DNA of 64,000 nucleotides from the NCBI RefSeq assembly GCF_024220585.1, contig NZ_JAMXKF010000010.1:245462-309461 (forward strand), given 5' to 3'. Made by a program: the position numbers and the translations under genes. The DNA comes from Dyadobacter diqingensis. Lineage in GTDB: Bacteria; Bacteroidota; Bacteroidia; Cytophagales; Spirosomataceae. This document shows, piece after piece, positions 51,404-61,300 of this stretch. The notes under the pieces are model-generated. The model ran no database searches. It saw only the letters and a list, made by a program, of their open reading frames with translations, and was not told the DNA's origin. Position 1 is the first letter of the stretch. Every line of letters starts with the position of its first letter.

Positions 51404-52214
51404 CAGAGGGTAGGTTAAGTAATGCTCAAAAGTACACGGTTGGGTTAGGACTTCCAAGGATGTCACTACTCAAACAGGATCATAAACAGGCTCTGGAAGC
51501 CGCTTTTTTAGACTGCTATCTTTGATTATCTACAATTTAAAGATATTATATTGGATACATGATTGTCAGTTTTATCGGTGCTAATTGATTGGTATTGAAT
51601 TACGTGGCAGAAAATTGGTCATTATTTTAATACCTAAGGCGATCTTGCTTGTTCATCGGATTCCCATCGAAATATTTCGAGGAACACTAGGATGTATGTT
51701 TACAAGTTTGCTTTTCCGTAGAGGTATCTTTGTGAAGGTAAAATTCTTAAAACACTATATCACACTATGACATACTTTTTCTTCATTCTCAGTTTTAGTA
51801 CTACGGGTATTTGGTACGGAAGTATTAATTAACGGATTACTTGTGAGTATCTATTGTACATAGATACTCACTCTATGGGATTCTGCCAGGGAGGCGAGTC
51901 TATTTTCTACCTTATTTTTTGTGCTGTACGCTAGTGTTCTTACACGATAGGGAGGGGAAGGCTATATCAATGCAATTCCAATGCTTTCAGACAATACAGT
52001 TTAATTAATAATCAACCATAAATAACAAAAATCAACATGACGAAACAAAAATCTTATTACACGTGGGTGAGTAAGTGCGCCTATTCGCAATTTGCCGATT
52101 GGCAACATCTTAAAATCTAAATCATTTTTATTTACTATTCGCAAACTAGAATCAGGCACTGTGTTGGAATTAATGTACCAGAGATATTGACTAACAATTT
52201 ATTAAGAAAAAACA
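51404..52214. other. 811-bp regulatory stretch with palindromes
   Basis: No gene is supported. A perfect 14-bp palindrome lies at 51667-51680 and a near-perfect 29-bp palindrome at 51843-51871 (11-bp arms, centre TGTACA). A 27-codon frame at 52037-52120 (MTKQKSYYTWVSKCAYSQFADW) begins like an exported protein but stops, and could be a cut-off gene start. The stretch probably holds promoters for the response regulator to the left and the exported proteins to the right. Confidence 0.5.
51843..51871. promoter_or_regulatory. Long palindrome, possible operator
   Basis: Arms GTGAGTATCTA (51843-51853) and its exact complement (51861-51871) flank TTGTACA, and the centre TGTACA is itself symmetrical. 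No T tract follows. The size and symmetry suit a dimeric regulator such as the nearby LuxR-type proteins. Confidence 0.45.
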
Positions 52215-53366
52215 ATGAACAAATTATATCTTAATTCGATACTTCCACGGAAAAGGGAAGGAGTGAGCTTTTGGTCCATCATGATCTTTTTAATGGTCAG
52301 TTGTCTTTCTTATGGACAACAAGGAAGCCAGGGAAATACCACCGTCTTTAATGGTGCGCAAGCAACTCTTTTTGGTGCGCATACATTCGTTACAGGCGGA
52401 ACAGGCACGCAGCCTGGTATCATCAAGACAATCCGTACTGCTCCCTTTGGTATCGTCAGTTTTGGTCCGGCTGCAACATATTCCGGTGCAGCTGATGCAA
52501 GCCATGTTGACGGCTATGTGGGAAAATATGGTACAACAGCATTTACTTTCCCGATCGGAAATGCTACCAAGTTAAGACCGGTCAGTATATCGGCACCTGC
52601 ATCCGGCAATTTTAAAGCTGCTTATTGGTTCTCAAATCCAAATGATGCTGCGCTTCCGGCAGGAGCACCGTTCCTGGTAGCGAATCTGGGAACAGGGGTG
52701 ACAGCTGTCAGTAATGTTGAATACTGGGATGTGGACGGTCCTTCGGCCGTTAACTTGACATTAAGTTGGGACGCGGCCAGTAACTTAAGTGCATTAACAG
52801 CATCTACTTTAACCAACCTGGTCGTTGTGGGATATAATCCTGCAACCAGTAAGTGGGAAAATCTGGGCAAAGCAGGAGGAACAACGGGTACACTTGCTGG
52901 AACAGGGACAATCACGGCCAATGGCGTAACACCGGATACTTATTCCGCATTTACATTCGGCGTGGCAAACATTGGTACGCCCGACCTTACACCCATTATT
53001 GAAAGCACAACTGATATCCTTGCAGTCGGGGCATTAAGTGATCTAACGGTTTATATAGAAAATATCAAACCTTATCCGACAAGTGTACCCGTAGTTGTTA
53101 CCATTACCAAACCAACAGCTTCATCAGGATTGACCCTTGTTGTAAACCCATCGGCTGATTGGACTCTTACACAGACGTCCACCTCATACATTATTACGCT
53201 GGTAGGCATTATGGGAGCTTCTGATTCCCAAACGTTTACTGCCCGGGTTACGCGCACAGGCGGCAGTGCAGGCTCTTACAATTTCAGCCCGGTAATAGCG
53301 AATAGCGCTGGTGGGGAAACCAACAACGCCAATAACCGCGCATCAGTAGTAATCATTAAGAGATAA
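52215..53366 (+). CDS. Exported beta-rich surface protein
   Basis: The 383-residue protein has a signal peptide (about residues 18-35, ending SYGQ). The first part (36-245) is Gly/Thr/Asn-rich with FTFPIGNATKLRPVSI and VEYWDVDGP, motifs seen in exported Bacteroidota proteins. Residues 250-383 resemble CARDB/DUF11-type immunoglobulin folds (LSDLTVYIENIKPYPTSVPVVVTITKP ... NNANNRASVVIIKR). No T9SS sorting domain is visible at its end. It lies 12 bases before the next gene, which does have one, so the two form an operon. Confidence 0.72.
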   Translation: MNKLYLNSILPRKREGVSFWSIMIFLMVSCLSYGQQGSQGNTTVFNGAQATLFGAHTFVTGGTGTQPGIIKTIRTAPFGIVSFGPAATYSGAADASHVDGYVGKYGTTAFTFPIGNATKLRPVSISAPASGNFKAAYWFSNPNDAALPAGAPFLVANLGTGVTAVSNVEYWDVDGPSAVNLTLSWDAASNLSALTASTLTNLVVVGYNPATSKWENLGKAGGTTGTLAGTGTITANGVTPDTYSAFTFGVANIGTPDLTPIIESTTDILAVGALSDLTVYIENIKPYPTSVPVVVTITKPTASSGLTLVVNPSADWTLTQTSTSYIITLVGIMGASDSQTFTARVTRTGGSAGSYNFSPVIANSAGGETNNANNRASVVIIKR

Positions 53367-53378
53367 AACCAAAATATC

Positions 53379-54416
53379 ATGAAAAAAATACTCCTTTTGT
53401 GTTTGTTGACATTTTCTCTTTTGTCAAATAGCTTTGCACAAACCAATCAGGGTTCCAACCCTTCGTCTATAGGCATTGATGCATTTGATATCCCACTAGA
53501 CAGAGAGGGCATCCTTGACGTAGTGGTAGCAAATACCGGATATGATCCAATGGTCCCTGGCACCTACAGGGTTATCATTGGGATTCAGTCAGACCAGATT
53601 GAATTTATTGATCCTGCATCCTACATTACACAGGATTATCCGGATTGGACGGTTGTTTCTGTTTCTGCTTCCCAGTTAATCCTTGTCAATGCCAATGGAG
53701 AGATTTCTCCCAGCGAAAACGTAGCTTTTGCAATCAAAGTGAAGCCGACAGCGACAGCAGTTGAAGGTACTGCAATCATATCGGTAAGATCTGCGATTGC
53801 ACCTGGCAAGGGTTCTCAAGCCGGAAATACTGATAATTCAGCTGCGGATGACATTGCATCGGGTCTCCTGAACATTGCTTCACCACTTCCAGTGACTCTT
53901 AAATCATTTAGTGCTGTAAAGGAAAATTCCACATCACTGCTGAACTGGGCTACTACGGAAGAAGTCAATAGCGATAAATTCGATATCCAGAGAAGCATCA
54001 AGGGAAAGGAATGGATTACGATCGGATCGGTAGAATCGCACAATGAAAGTACTAAGGAGCAGAACTATTTCTTTATAGATAGCAATCCGCTCAATGGAGA
54101 GAACCTGTATCGTCTGAAAATGATTGACCGCGATGCGACTTTTGCATACAGCAGGATCAGGGCTGTAAGTTTTGATAAAGTAGGAGAAGATCTTTCCGTA
54201 TATCCTAATCCGTCATCAGATTTTATCAGCCTTCGGGACACAGATAATGTAAGTTCGGTATCCATCATTGACCTGAATGGTAATACAGTTTACCAGTCCG
54301 ACATGGTGACGAAAAAGGAAATCAGTGTGAAGAATCTGGTAGCGGGTCTGTATTCGGTTCGCATCAACAATAGAGACGGTGTACAGCGTGTTCAAAAGCT
54401 TGTCGTTGTCAGATAA
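53379..54416 (+). CDS. Secreted protein with T9SS C-terminal sorting domain
   Basis: The 345-residue protein has a signal peptide (LLTFSLLSNSFAQ) and ends with a type A sorting domain: DLSVYPNPSSDFISL (Tyr275), NGNTVYQSD, VKNLVAGLYSVRI, QKLVVVR. Proteins like this cross the outer membrane by the T9SS and are anchored by the PorV machinery; porV is at 45634. The middle contains LKSFSAVKENSTSLLNWATTEEVNSDKFDIQRS, a common module before the sorting domain. The N-terminal domain is a beta-sandwich of unknown function. It follows the preceding exported-protein gene at 12 bases. Confidence 0.86.
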   Translation: MKKILLLCLLTFSLLSNSFAQTNQGSNPSSIGIDAFDIPLDREGILDVVVANTGYDPMVPGTYRVIIGIQSDQIEFIDPASYITQDYPDWTVVSVSASQLILVNANGEISPSENVAFAIKVKPTATAVEGTAIISVRSAIAPGKGSQAGNTDNSAADDIASGLLNIASPLPVTLKSFSAVKENSTSLLNWATTEEVNSDKFDIQRSIKGKEWITIGSVESHNESTKEQNYFFIDSNPLNGENLYRLKMIDRDATFAYSRIRAVSFDKVGEDLSVYPNPSSDFISLRDTDNVSSVSIIDLNGNTVYQSDMVTKKEISVKNLVAGLYSVRINNRDGVQRVQKLVVVR

Positions 54417-54542
54417 TTCTCCTTCGGATGTTTAGAAAGCTTTGTGTCAACGTGAAGAAGATGCAGGCTTTCTAAGCAACAAGGATGACTGTTATAACTT
54501 ATGCCGGTTATTGTCTTTTGGTAAGGGAACCCGTTTAAATTG

Positions 54543-55163
54543 ATGCATATGGTGTTACTTATACGGAAATACATTTTTATCATCATAGCCTTTTTCTTTG
54601 TTACTTTCAGGATTTGCTATACAGAAGCAAGTGTCGTTAAAACGGGAATCGGGATATTCGATACGGTGTTTATTGCGGATCATGCTGCGCTGCGTATTCA
54701 TGGGGATATTTACCTCAAGCATGCTCATGTACTAGGCAAAGGTAAGCTGACTGTCCTCGGAAAAGGCCAAAACAGGATTGTATCATATGACAGCGAAGTC
54801 AACAATCTCGAAGTTATCACGAATGGAGTCTTAACACTCGATGGTGCGTTAGCGGTGAAACAATCTCTAACAGTCCGATGCGGAGTTATTGATGTCAATT
54901 CCGGGAAGCTGATTTTCTCCGACAGTACGAAAATTCGATTGCTTGGTGGTGCCCAAATACTGTTCAAGTCCGTGTTGGCTGGTTTGCCCAGAACGAATGG
55001 GCTTTTTCACTCGATTGATTTTTCGGCGAGGGCCATTCTGGTAGCCACACTGATACTCGAAGGAAATACCATGTGGGAAATACAGCAGCGAAATCTTGAA
55101 CCGCCCCGATGTGACTCGCAGATTTACAAAGATGTGGAATCTGCGCCGCCAGAAGGGTGCTGA
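54543..55163 (+). CDS. Exported beta-solenoid-like protein
   Basis: The 206-residue protein starts with an N-terminal hydrophobic segment (about residues 10-28), then strand-turn repeats (FIADHAALRIHGDIYLKHAHVLGKGKLTVLGKG ... LDGALAVKQSLTVRCGVIDVNSGKLIFSDSTKIRLLGG) that look like a short right-handed beta-helix. The end is Pro/Cys-containing and not a sorting domain. I do not recognise a family. It follows the sorting-domain protein by 126 bases and belongs to the same exported-protein array. Confidence 0.6.
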   Translation: MHMVLLIRKYIFIIIAFFFVTFRICYTEASVVKTGIGIFDTVFIADHAALRIHGDIYLKHAHVLGKGKLTVLGKGQNRIVSYDSEVNNLEVITNGVLTLDGALAVKQSLTVRCGVIDVNSGKLIFSDSTKIRLLGGAQILFKSVLAGLPRTNGLFHSIDFSARAILVATLILEGNTMWEIQQRNLEPPRCDSQIYKDVESAPPEGC

Positions 55164-55217
55164 CGGTGTAACAGATCATTTTTATTAAAAAACATTAAAT
55201 TCTAATTAAATATTATC

Positions 55218-55922
55218 ATGAAATCTATATTCAAAAAGTCATTTGTCACTGCTGTTCTTGCAGTTGGAGCTTTAACTATTTCACACGCACAGGTCAAGAT
55301 AGGAGACAATCCGGCCACAATTAATCCTTCTGCGGCTTTGGAGATTGAAAGTACAAATAAAGGTTTCCTAGGACCCAGAGTGTCACTACAATCTGCGACC
55401 GATGCTACGACAATATCTAGTCCTGCAAAGGGGTTATTGGTTTATAATAACAATGCGGCTTTATCTACAGGAACGGGGCAAGGAACAGGCTATTATTACA
55501 ATGATGGTACATCGGACTCACCACGTTGGATTCGTTTCGCTAGTGGGGTAGCTCAAAGTGCAAAAGCAGTTGGCCCAGCTGGACCAGCACTGCTAGTCCA
55601 ACTGGGAGATTTTGAATTCAGATATAGTGCAACAACTAATGGCGGTTTTACTCAATTCAGATCGATAGATGGACAAAATAGGTCGTATAATGTTTTGTTT
55701 TCCGAAACCTTCAACCAAAGTGGTACACAGGGGTATAGTTTATTAACGGCTAACAATCTAATAGTGGGAGGTAATTTTGTAAGTGTATTCAATAATGCGG
55801 TTGGGGGCCAAAATGAGTTGAACACATTCTATGTAAATTTGCCTCTAACTAATGAAGTATATAGGGTTACTTTTAATTTAATTGGTAATAATATGGAAGT
55901 ATTATTGGTTGAGAAGTTTTAA
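55218..55922 (+). CDS. Exported protein, array member 1
   Basis: The 234-residue protein has a signal peptide ending in SHAQ and a short module VKIGDNPATINPSAALEIESTNKGFLGPRVSL that is shared with the next two genes. A middle part rich in Gly, Ser and Thr (YNNNAALSTGTGQGTGYYYNDG) is followed by a beta-rich C-terminus (FEFRYSATTNGGFTQFRS ... VYRVTFNLIGNNMEVLLVEKF) which differs from the other members. Similar N-termini are found in exported proteins of Bacteroidota that carry trimeric or jelly-roll heads. Function unknown; adhesion or ligand binding is inferred. Confidence 0.65.
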   Translation: MKSIFKKSFVTAVLAVGALTISHAQVKIGDNPATINPSAALEIESTNKGFLGPRVSLQSATDATTISSPAKGLLVYNNNAALSTGTGQGTGYYYNDGTSDSPRWIRFASGVAQSAKAVGPAGPALLVQLGDFEFRYSATTNGGFTQFRSIDGQNRSYNVLFSETFNQSGTQGYSLLTANNLIVGGNFVSVFNNAVGGQNELNTFYVNLPLTNEVYRVTFNLIGNNMEVLLVEKF

Positions 55923-56174
55923 TTGCGTTATAAATAAAAATCAAGAATAGATTGACCAAACTATATTGCCTTGCATGTTCCTGAGAAAAATCATTCGGTT
56001 ATACATGCCAATGTAGTAAGATAAATTTTTAACGGCTATTTTTTATTAAAAAGTGGAGAGTATTCATTTATAAGGCAGTTCTACATATTTAATTTTCTTC
56101 GCCGTAATTTTTATTTAGTCTTTTTAGCGGAATAGCAGATAGCTATTCGTAATTATTCAATTCTAACTCATATC

Positions 56175-56957
56175 ATGAAATCTATATTCAAAAAATCAAT
56201 CATCGCAGCTGCCTTTTTATTCGGATCAGCCAGTATCTCAAGTGCACAGGTAAAAATAGGAGCTAATCCATCCACAATTAATGCCGGCTCCGCATTGGAA
56301 GTGGAAGCTAGTGACAAAGGAATTTTACTTCCCAGAGTTAGTCTTACGAGCACTACAACCTGGGGTTTGGCTGGAACTGCTGTTGCGGGGATGCAGGTGT
56401 ACAATACCAATACCTCAATAGCTAAAGGCAGTGAAACTTACCCTGCAACAATAAGCGGGACTGGAATATATTATTGGGATGGAAGCGGATGGGCTTCTAC
56501 AAAACAAGAAGCATTTCCTACTGGCAATACACAATCGATGCGGGTTCCTCTGATAGGGTACACTTCCTCTAACGGACTCAGTCAAACTACAACGCAACTT
56601 GGTTTGCAAACGCCAACATTTAACACTATAACAGGATCCAGTATAAGTGGGTCGGTAATAACTTTACCCTCAGGTATTTATCGTATCGGTGTGACAATCT
56701 CAGGAAAGTTTAATGGGGCTACTGCATCTAATGCAACAACATCCTATCTTTACGTGAATGGTATAGCTTATCAAAACTTAGCGGGCTACACTAGTAGCGG
56801 GACTAATGGTTGTACGTATTATGGCGTAGCAGTTGTAGTTTTAACTGCTTCTGGTACCATTTCAGTTTATAATATGCAGCAGACCGCATTGGGGCACACT
56901 TACTCTCTTTTCACTGGAAGCAATAATAGTGTTGCTACAATCGAAAGGTTGCAATAG
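56175..56957 (+). CDS. Exported protein, array member 2, C1q-like head
   Basis: The 260-residue protein begins with a signal peptide (FGSASISSAQ) and the shared module VKIGANPSTINAGSALEVEASDKGILLPRVSL. The C-terminal half (about residues 125-260) has a C1q/TNF-like jelly-roll pattern: LPSGIYRIGVTISGKF ... SYLYVNGIAYQNLAGYTSS ... GVAVVVLTASGTISVYNMQQTALGH. Its 5' region is strongly similar in DNA to that of the third member, including a run of 19 identical bases in the signal-peptide region. A trimeric surface head is likely; ligand unknown. Confidence 0.7.
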   Translation: MKSIFKKSIIAAAFLFGSASISSAQVKIGANPSTINAGSALEVEASDKGILLPRVSLTSTTTWGLAGTAVAGMQVYNTNTSIAKGSETYPATISGTGIYYWDGSGWASTKQEAFPTGNTQSMRVPLIGYTSSNGLSQTTTQLGLQTPTFNTITGSSISGSVITLPSGIYRIGVTISGKFNGATASNATTSYLYVNGIAYQNLAGYTSSGTNGCTYYGVAVVVLTASGTISVYNMQQTALGHTYSLFTGSNNSVATIERLQ

Positions 56958-57124
56958 CTCAACAACGTAGTTCTGGTAATGTGACTGTGTTTGAAATCGA
57001 AATGACCAAACTCGGTTTATGTACCGAAAATGATGGTTAGGTGAATCAATTAAAAGCAAAACCTGCCTCCTTCGAACAATTACTTTATCTACAATACTTA
57101 AATAATTTCAAAATAGCGATTATA

Positions 57125-57796
57125 ATGAAACTCATATTTAATAAGTCATTTATCCTAGCTGCCTTTTTATTCGGAGCGGCCAGTATCTCAAATGCACAAG
57201 TAAAAATCGGAGCAAATCCGAGCACCATTGATACTAATAATGCCCTTGAAGTGGAGGCAACAAATGGGAATAAAACAACAGTCAATAAAGCAACTGGTCA
57301 GGTAACGATTAAGGATGGAACCCAGGGTGTTGACCGAATTTTAACTTCGGATGCCAACGGTAATGCATCATGGAAAACCACAAGTGAGGCTAATATTCCC
57401 ACTTTGATGTTGAGGGCATATAATCCCAGCACTTTGCAACCGAGCGGGTCTTTTTATTCCCCACCAGTACCGCTACTTTATGGCAATTTATCTAATTATA
57501 ATCCGGCAAACGGGAGCTATACAGTTCCTGAATCAGGCTTTTACGAGCACAATATTTCACTGGAAATTCAAGGGCCTAGCTTTGATAAATTATTTGGAAT
57601 TACGACACCTATTGCCTTGCTTGATGGAGTTTTAAGAGGGACTGGTAATACATACTGGAATGCTCGGAACGTTAGCGGAGTCAAATGGTTTGAAGCTGGG
57701 GAAGTTATCACTGTTACCACCCATCTTGAAGGATCGGTGGCATTCACAAGTGCTTATAAAATGAGAAAAGTATCCATCATCCTTTACAAAAGATAA
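57125..57796 (+). CDS. Exported protein, array member 3, C1q-like head
   Basis: The 223-residue protein is started at 57125; the frame continues upstream to 57041, but the signal peptide (FGAASISNAQ) and the shared module VKIGANPSTIDTNNALEVEAT begin here as in the other members. The module is shorter than in members 1 and 2, and a linker with a recurrent tail-like phrase (KATGQVTIKDGTQGVDRILTSDANGNASWK) leads to a C1q/TNF-like C-terminus (NGSYTVPESGFYEHNISLEIQG ... WFEAGEVITVTTHLEGS). It is the last gene of the array and is followed by a terminator. Confidence 0.7.
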   Translation: MKLIFNKSFILAAFLFGAASISNAQVKIGANPSTIDTNNALEVEATNGNKTTVNKATGQVTIKDGTQGVDRILTSDANGNASWKTTSEANIPTLMLRAYNPSTLQPSGSFYSPPVPLLYGNLSNYNPANGSYTVPESGFYEHNISLEIQGPSFDKLFGITTPIALLDGVLRGTGNTYWNARNVSGVKWFEAGEVITVTTHLEGSVAFTSAYKMRKVSIILYKR

Positions 57797-57908
57797 GTTC
57801 TAGGCAGTTCAGCAATTTAATAGTAAAATATTGAAGTCGTCAAAGGAAAAGTTAAAGCTTTAACAGCTTACATTCTTTAACGTGGGATCAGAAAATTGTT
57901 TAAGCTTG

Positions 57909-57940
57909 GGAGTATGCATTCGTGCATACTCCTTGTTTTG
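57909..57940 (+). terminator. Terminator of the exported-protein array
   Basis: A perfect 10-bp stem (57909-57918 and 57923-57932) closed by a TTCG tetraloop, followed by a short T-rich tail, lies 112 bases after the last member. The rest of the gap up to 58363 has no gene I trust; a 69-codon minus-strand frame at 58029-58238 is listed as rejected. Confidence 0.78.
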
Positions 57941-58363
57941 CGGAATAAGGAATTGTATGCAATTACTGAATGCAATATAAAATAGGTTTTGGACCAACAA
58001 ATTATTAACTAATTGTTAAGATTTTATCTTACCGCCCGAACCTATTGATACAGAGTTCGGGTTTAGGGATGGTCCATTTGAGTGTTTTCTTCGATAAAAA
58101 AATTGGGGAAAACGAAGCTGTACCAAGTAAGTTGTTATTGACATGCCAACGTGTAATTTTGACCGTATTCCCTGTTACATAGTTCTCTGAGTAGGCAACA
58201 TTAACATAATTTTCGAAGACTGGTTTTGTGTTCGCCAAGGACTTTCCTGTCAGAAATTTAATCAGTGTCTATGGTAGTGACTGCCTTACTTTTATTATTC
58301 GATCAAATTGTGGAGATTTGTATACCCTCGCAGATTAGGATAACCTAACGTTAATAGTACAAA

Positions 58364-61300
58364 TTGCCTCATTTACATCATTTCAGAAGATATCTTCGGA
58401 TATTCTGCACCCTGTTTTTTAGCCCGGCAGCCTTACTAGGACAGCCTGTAAAAAGCGAATACATTATACGAAATTTTAACGACGAGAATGGACTTCCTCA
58501 AAATATTGTGAAAAGCATTGTATCCGACGACTTCGGATTCATATGGTTAGAGACGGAAAAAGGGCTGGCGAGGTTTGACGGACAAAGAGTACTTGATATG
58601 ACCAAATTGCTGGGAAGTGCCGCAGGCCGTTCTCACGATTTTATTCCTGGCCTGTCAGGTGACAGGAAGCAAATTTTTGCCTTCAAATGGGATCAGCCAC
58701 CGATCCGTCTTGAAGGTGGAAAGGCCATAACAGATTCGTCGTATCAGCTGCAGCGCATGTTAAATCTCTCAGGAATAGTAGATGTCAAATCATTGGTGGC
58801 TCAGGATATTCCGGGCTTAACGATGGGAAATGTTGGCCATGGCATAGAGAAACTCCACTATTTTGTGTCTGGTAGCAGAGGGTGCTCATATGTAGTGACC
58901 CGTCAGGAAATTATGTATTACTCGGATTCAAAGCTGCGGTGGAAAAAGCGTAACAACTTTCCCCAGCTTTTAAGTTTTTTTGTGATGGGTGATGGGCTTT
59001 GTTATCTGAATCAAGATGGGACCGTTGTAAAATGTACAGAAAAATCCTGGGATCAAATCACGATTTCAGGTGATGCCCGTTCCGATAAAGACTGGAACAC
59101 TGTAAATGTTGAAAAGCAGTTGTTCGCAAGTACAATCAATCAGCAGGCTTTTTTAATGATAGGGGACAGGTTTTATATTTTGAAACCTTTGAAAGGAAAT
59201 GTGTGGACTACAGAGCTTTTGTTAGAGGGCTTTTCGTTTATGACCAATCGAATCACTTCCGTTTATTTTGACAGGCAATCGGGGAATTTATTACTGGGCA
59301 GCGTTACAAGAGGTTTATTTGTGATCAGAAAGAAACGTTTTTCAACGATGACGTACGATCAGGACGATATGAATAACGTTTTTTACAGTCAAACGCCTCT
59401 GGATAGTAATAATATTTTGCTGGCGGGCCGAAAAATACTTGGCGTCAGAAAATCTGGAAATAAACTTCACAAGCTCATAAAGACTCTACCAGGATCTACG
59501 TCTGTTCTACCCACTGATACCCGTTACAGTGTACGTGACAAAAGTGGGCGGATATGGATGTCAGCAGGAGGTGCTCTGCTTGTTTTCACACAGGATGGAA
59601 CGCGGCAGCTCAGGAGGTTTCTGACGAAATCGAGAATTACAACACTCTATGAAAAATTTGACGGAGAGATTGTTGTCGGGTGCAGTGGTTTAGGGCTCTT
59701 TACCATCACATTGGATGCACTTAGTTTTAAACCATTTTTCAATCCAGAGCACCTTCCGGATGTGCTAACCATACTACACCTTGATAAATCAAATTTGTTG
59801 CTGGGAACAGAAGGAGGATTATACCGGCTGAATCTCTCTACAAATACAAAAGAGCTCATATATGGCACGGAAAAACTCTGTGTCCGTAGCTTATACATTC
59901 GGAATGGTGGAAAGAAGGGTGTTTTTTTTACAACGTTGGATAACGGTGTTTTTTTCTATGATAGTCAGGGTGTGGTTAATTTTCCGCTTGATGCCAACCA
60001 GTACCTTGCAGCAGCTCATTGTATTGTGGAAGATAGTAAAGGCTACTTCTGGATTACAACCAACCGGGGCCTTTTTCAGGTTCATGTCGATGATTTGTAT
60101 GATTATGTAAATCATTCCCGAAACGGACAAACTGCAAATTTGTTTTATTTGTATTATGACAAAGGTGAGGGGTTTAATACAAATGAGTTCAATGGGGGCT
60201 GTTTCCCTTGTGCGGTACGGATGCTTAATGGTCTGGTTTCGTTGCCATCCATGAGCGGCTTAGTGATATTTGAGCCAGAAAAAATAAAACCTCTCCTACC
60301 GAACAGGCCACTGGTAATTGATTGGGTTGAAGAGCACAATGTTGCAAGCCAGATTTCTGGCGACACTGTCCGTCTGACCCTTAATCCCCGTAATGTAAGT
60401 TTTCACCTGAATACGCCTTTCTATGGAAATCCGGATAATCTACACTTCTCCTATGCCTTGATGCGTGGGACAGATGAGCCCGGCAATGCCGACTGGGTGA
60501 CCGTCGATGGGGCGCAGCCGGTCGCTCGATTTTCAGAGATTGCATCCGGAGAACATACACTATGGGTAAGAAAAGCGGAAGGCTTTGGCCTGAATCGATT
60601 CATTGTACAACAACTGTCGGTGTCAGTGCCGCTAAATTGGTACGAAACGCTGTGGTTCAAGCAACTCGTGGTATTTGCAGTCATTGCATTGGTTTACATA
60701 ATAGTCCGTGCTCGGACGCGAATGCTACGAGCACGAAACCAGATGCTCGAAATTAGTGTTGCCGAGCGTACACGGAATCTTCAGGAGTTACTCGTTTCAC
60801 TTCAAACCTCCGAAAAAGAGCTCAGTCGTCAAATGCAGTTGCAATCGCGTCTGATTGCGTCGATCAGTCATGATGTGTGCACGCCGATCAACTACTTTGC
60901 CATGGCTGCGGACATGGCAGAGAATATGGTTCATGGAGAACAAAATAAGGAAGCACGCCAGGTTATGAAAGATTTAAGCCATTCTGCAAGGCACATTTAC
61001 AACTTCGTTGATAATCTGCTGAATTTTAGTAAAATTCAGTCGTATGAGCTGCATACAAAAGCACGCGCGGTTTCAGTTCATAAATTGATCGGAGAAAAAA
61101 TTCAGATTTTCGCCACGGCGCTCGCGCAACGGGGTATCTCCTTGCATAACGAAATACCTGTTGATCTGGAAATTGTTACTTCGCCGCAGCTTCTTGGTAT
61201 CATGGCCCATAACCTGATTGACAACTCCCTAAAACATTCAAATCGAAATACTGTGGTTCGTGTGAAGGCGGAATCTCGGGGAGATGGTATGCACCTGATA

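Noticed and set aside
51585..51770. 61-codon plus-strand frame in the gap left of the exported proteins
   Set aside because: It spans a perfect palindrome, has no recognisable domain, and starts at a TTG; probably chance.
58029..58238. 69-codon minus-strand frame before the propeller kinase
   Set aside because: No domain or signal and no recognisable partner. It could be a relic, but I see no positive support.
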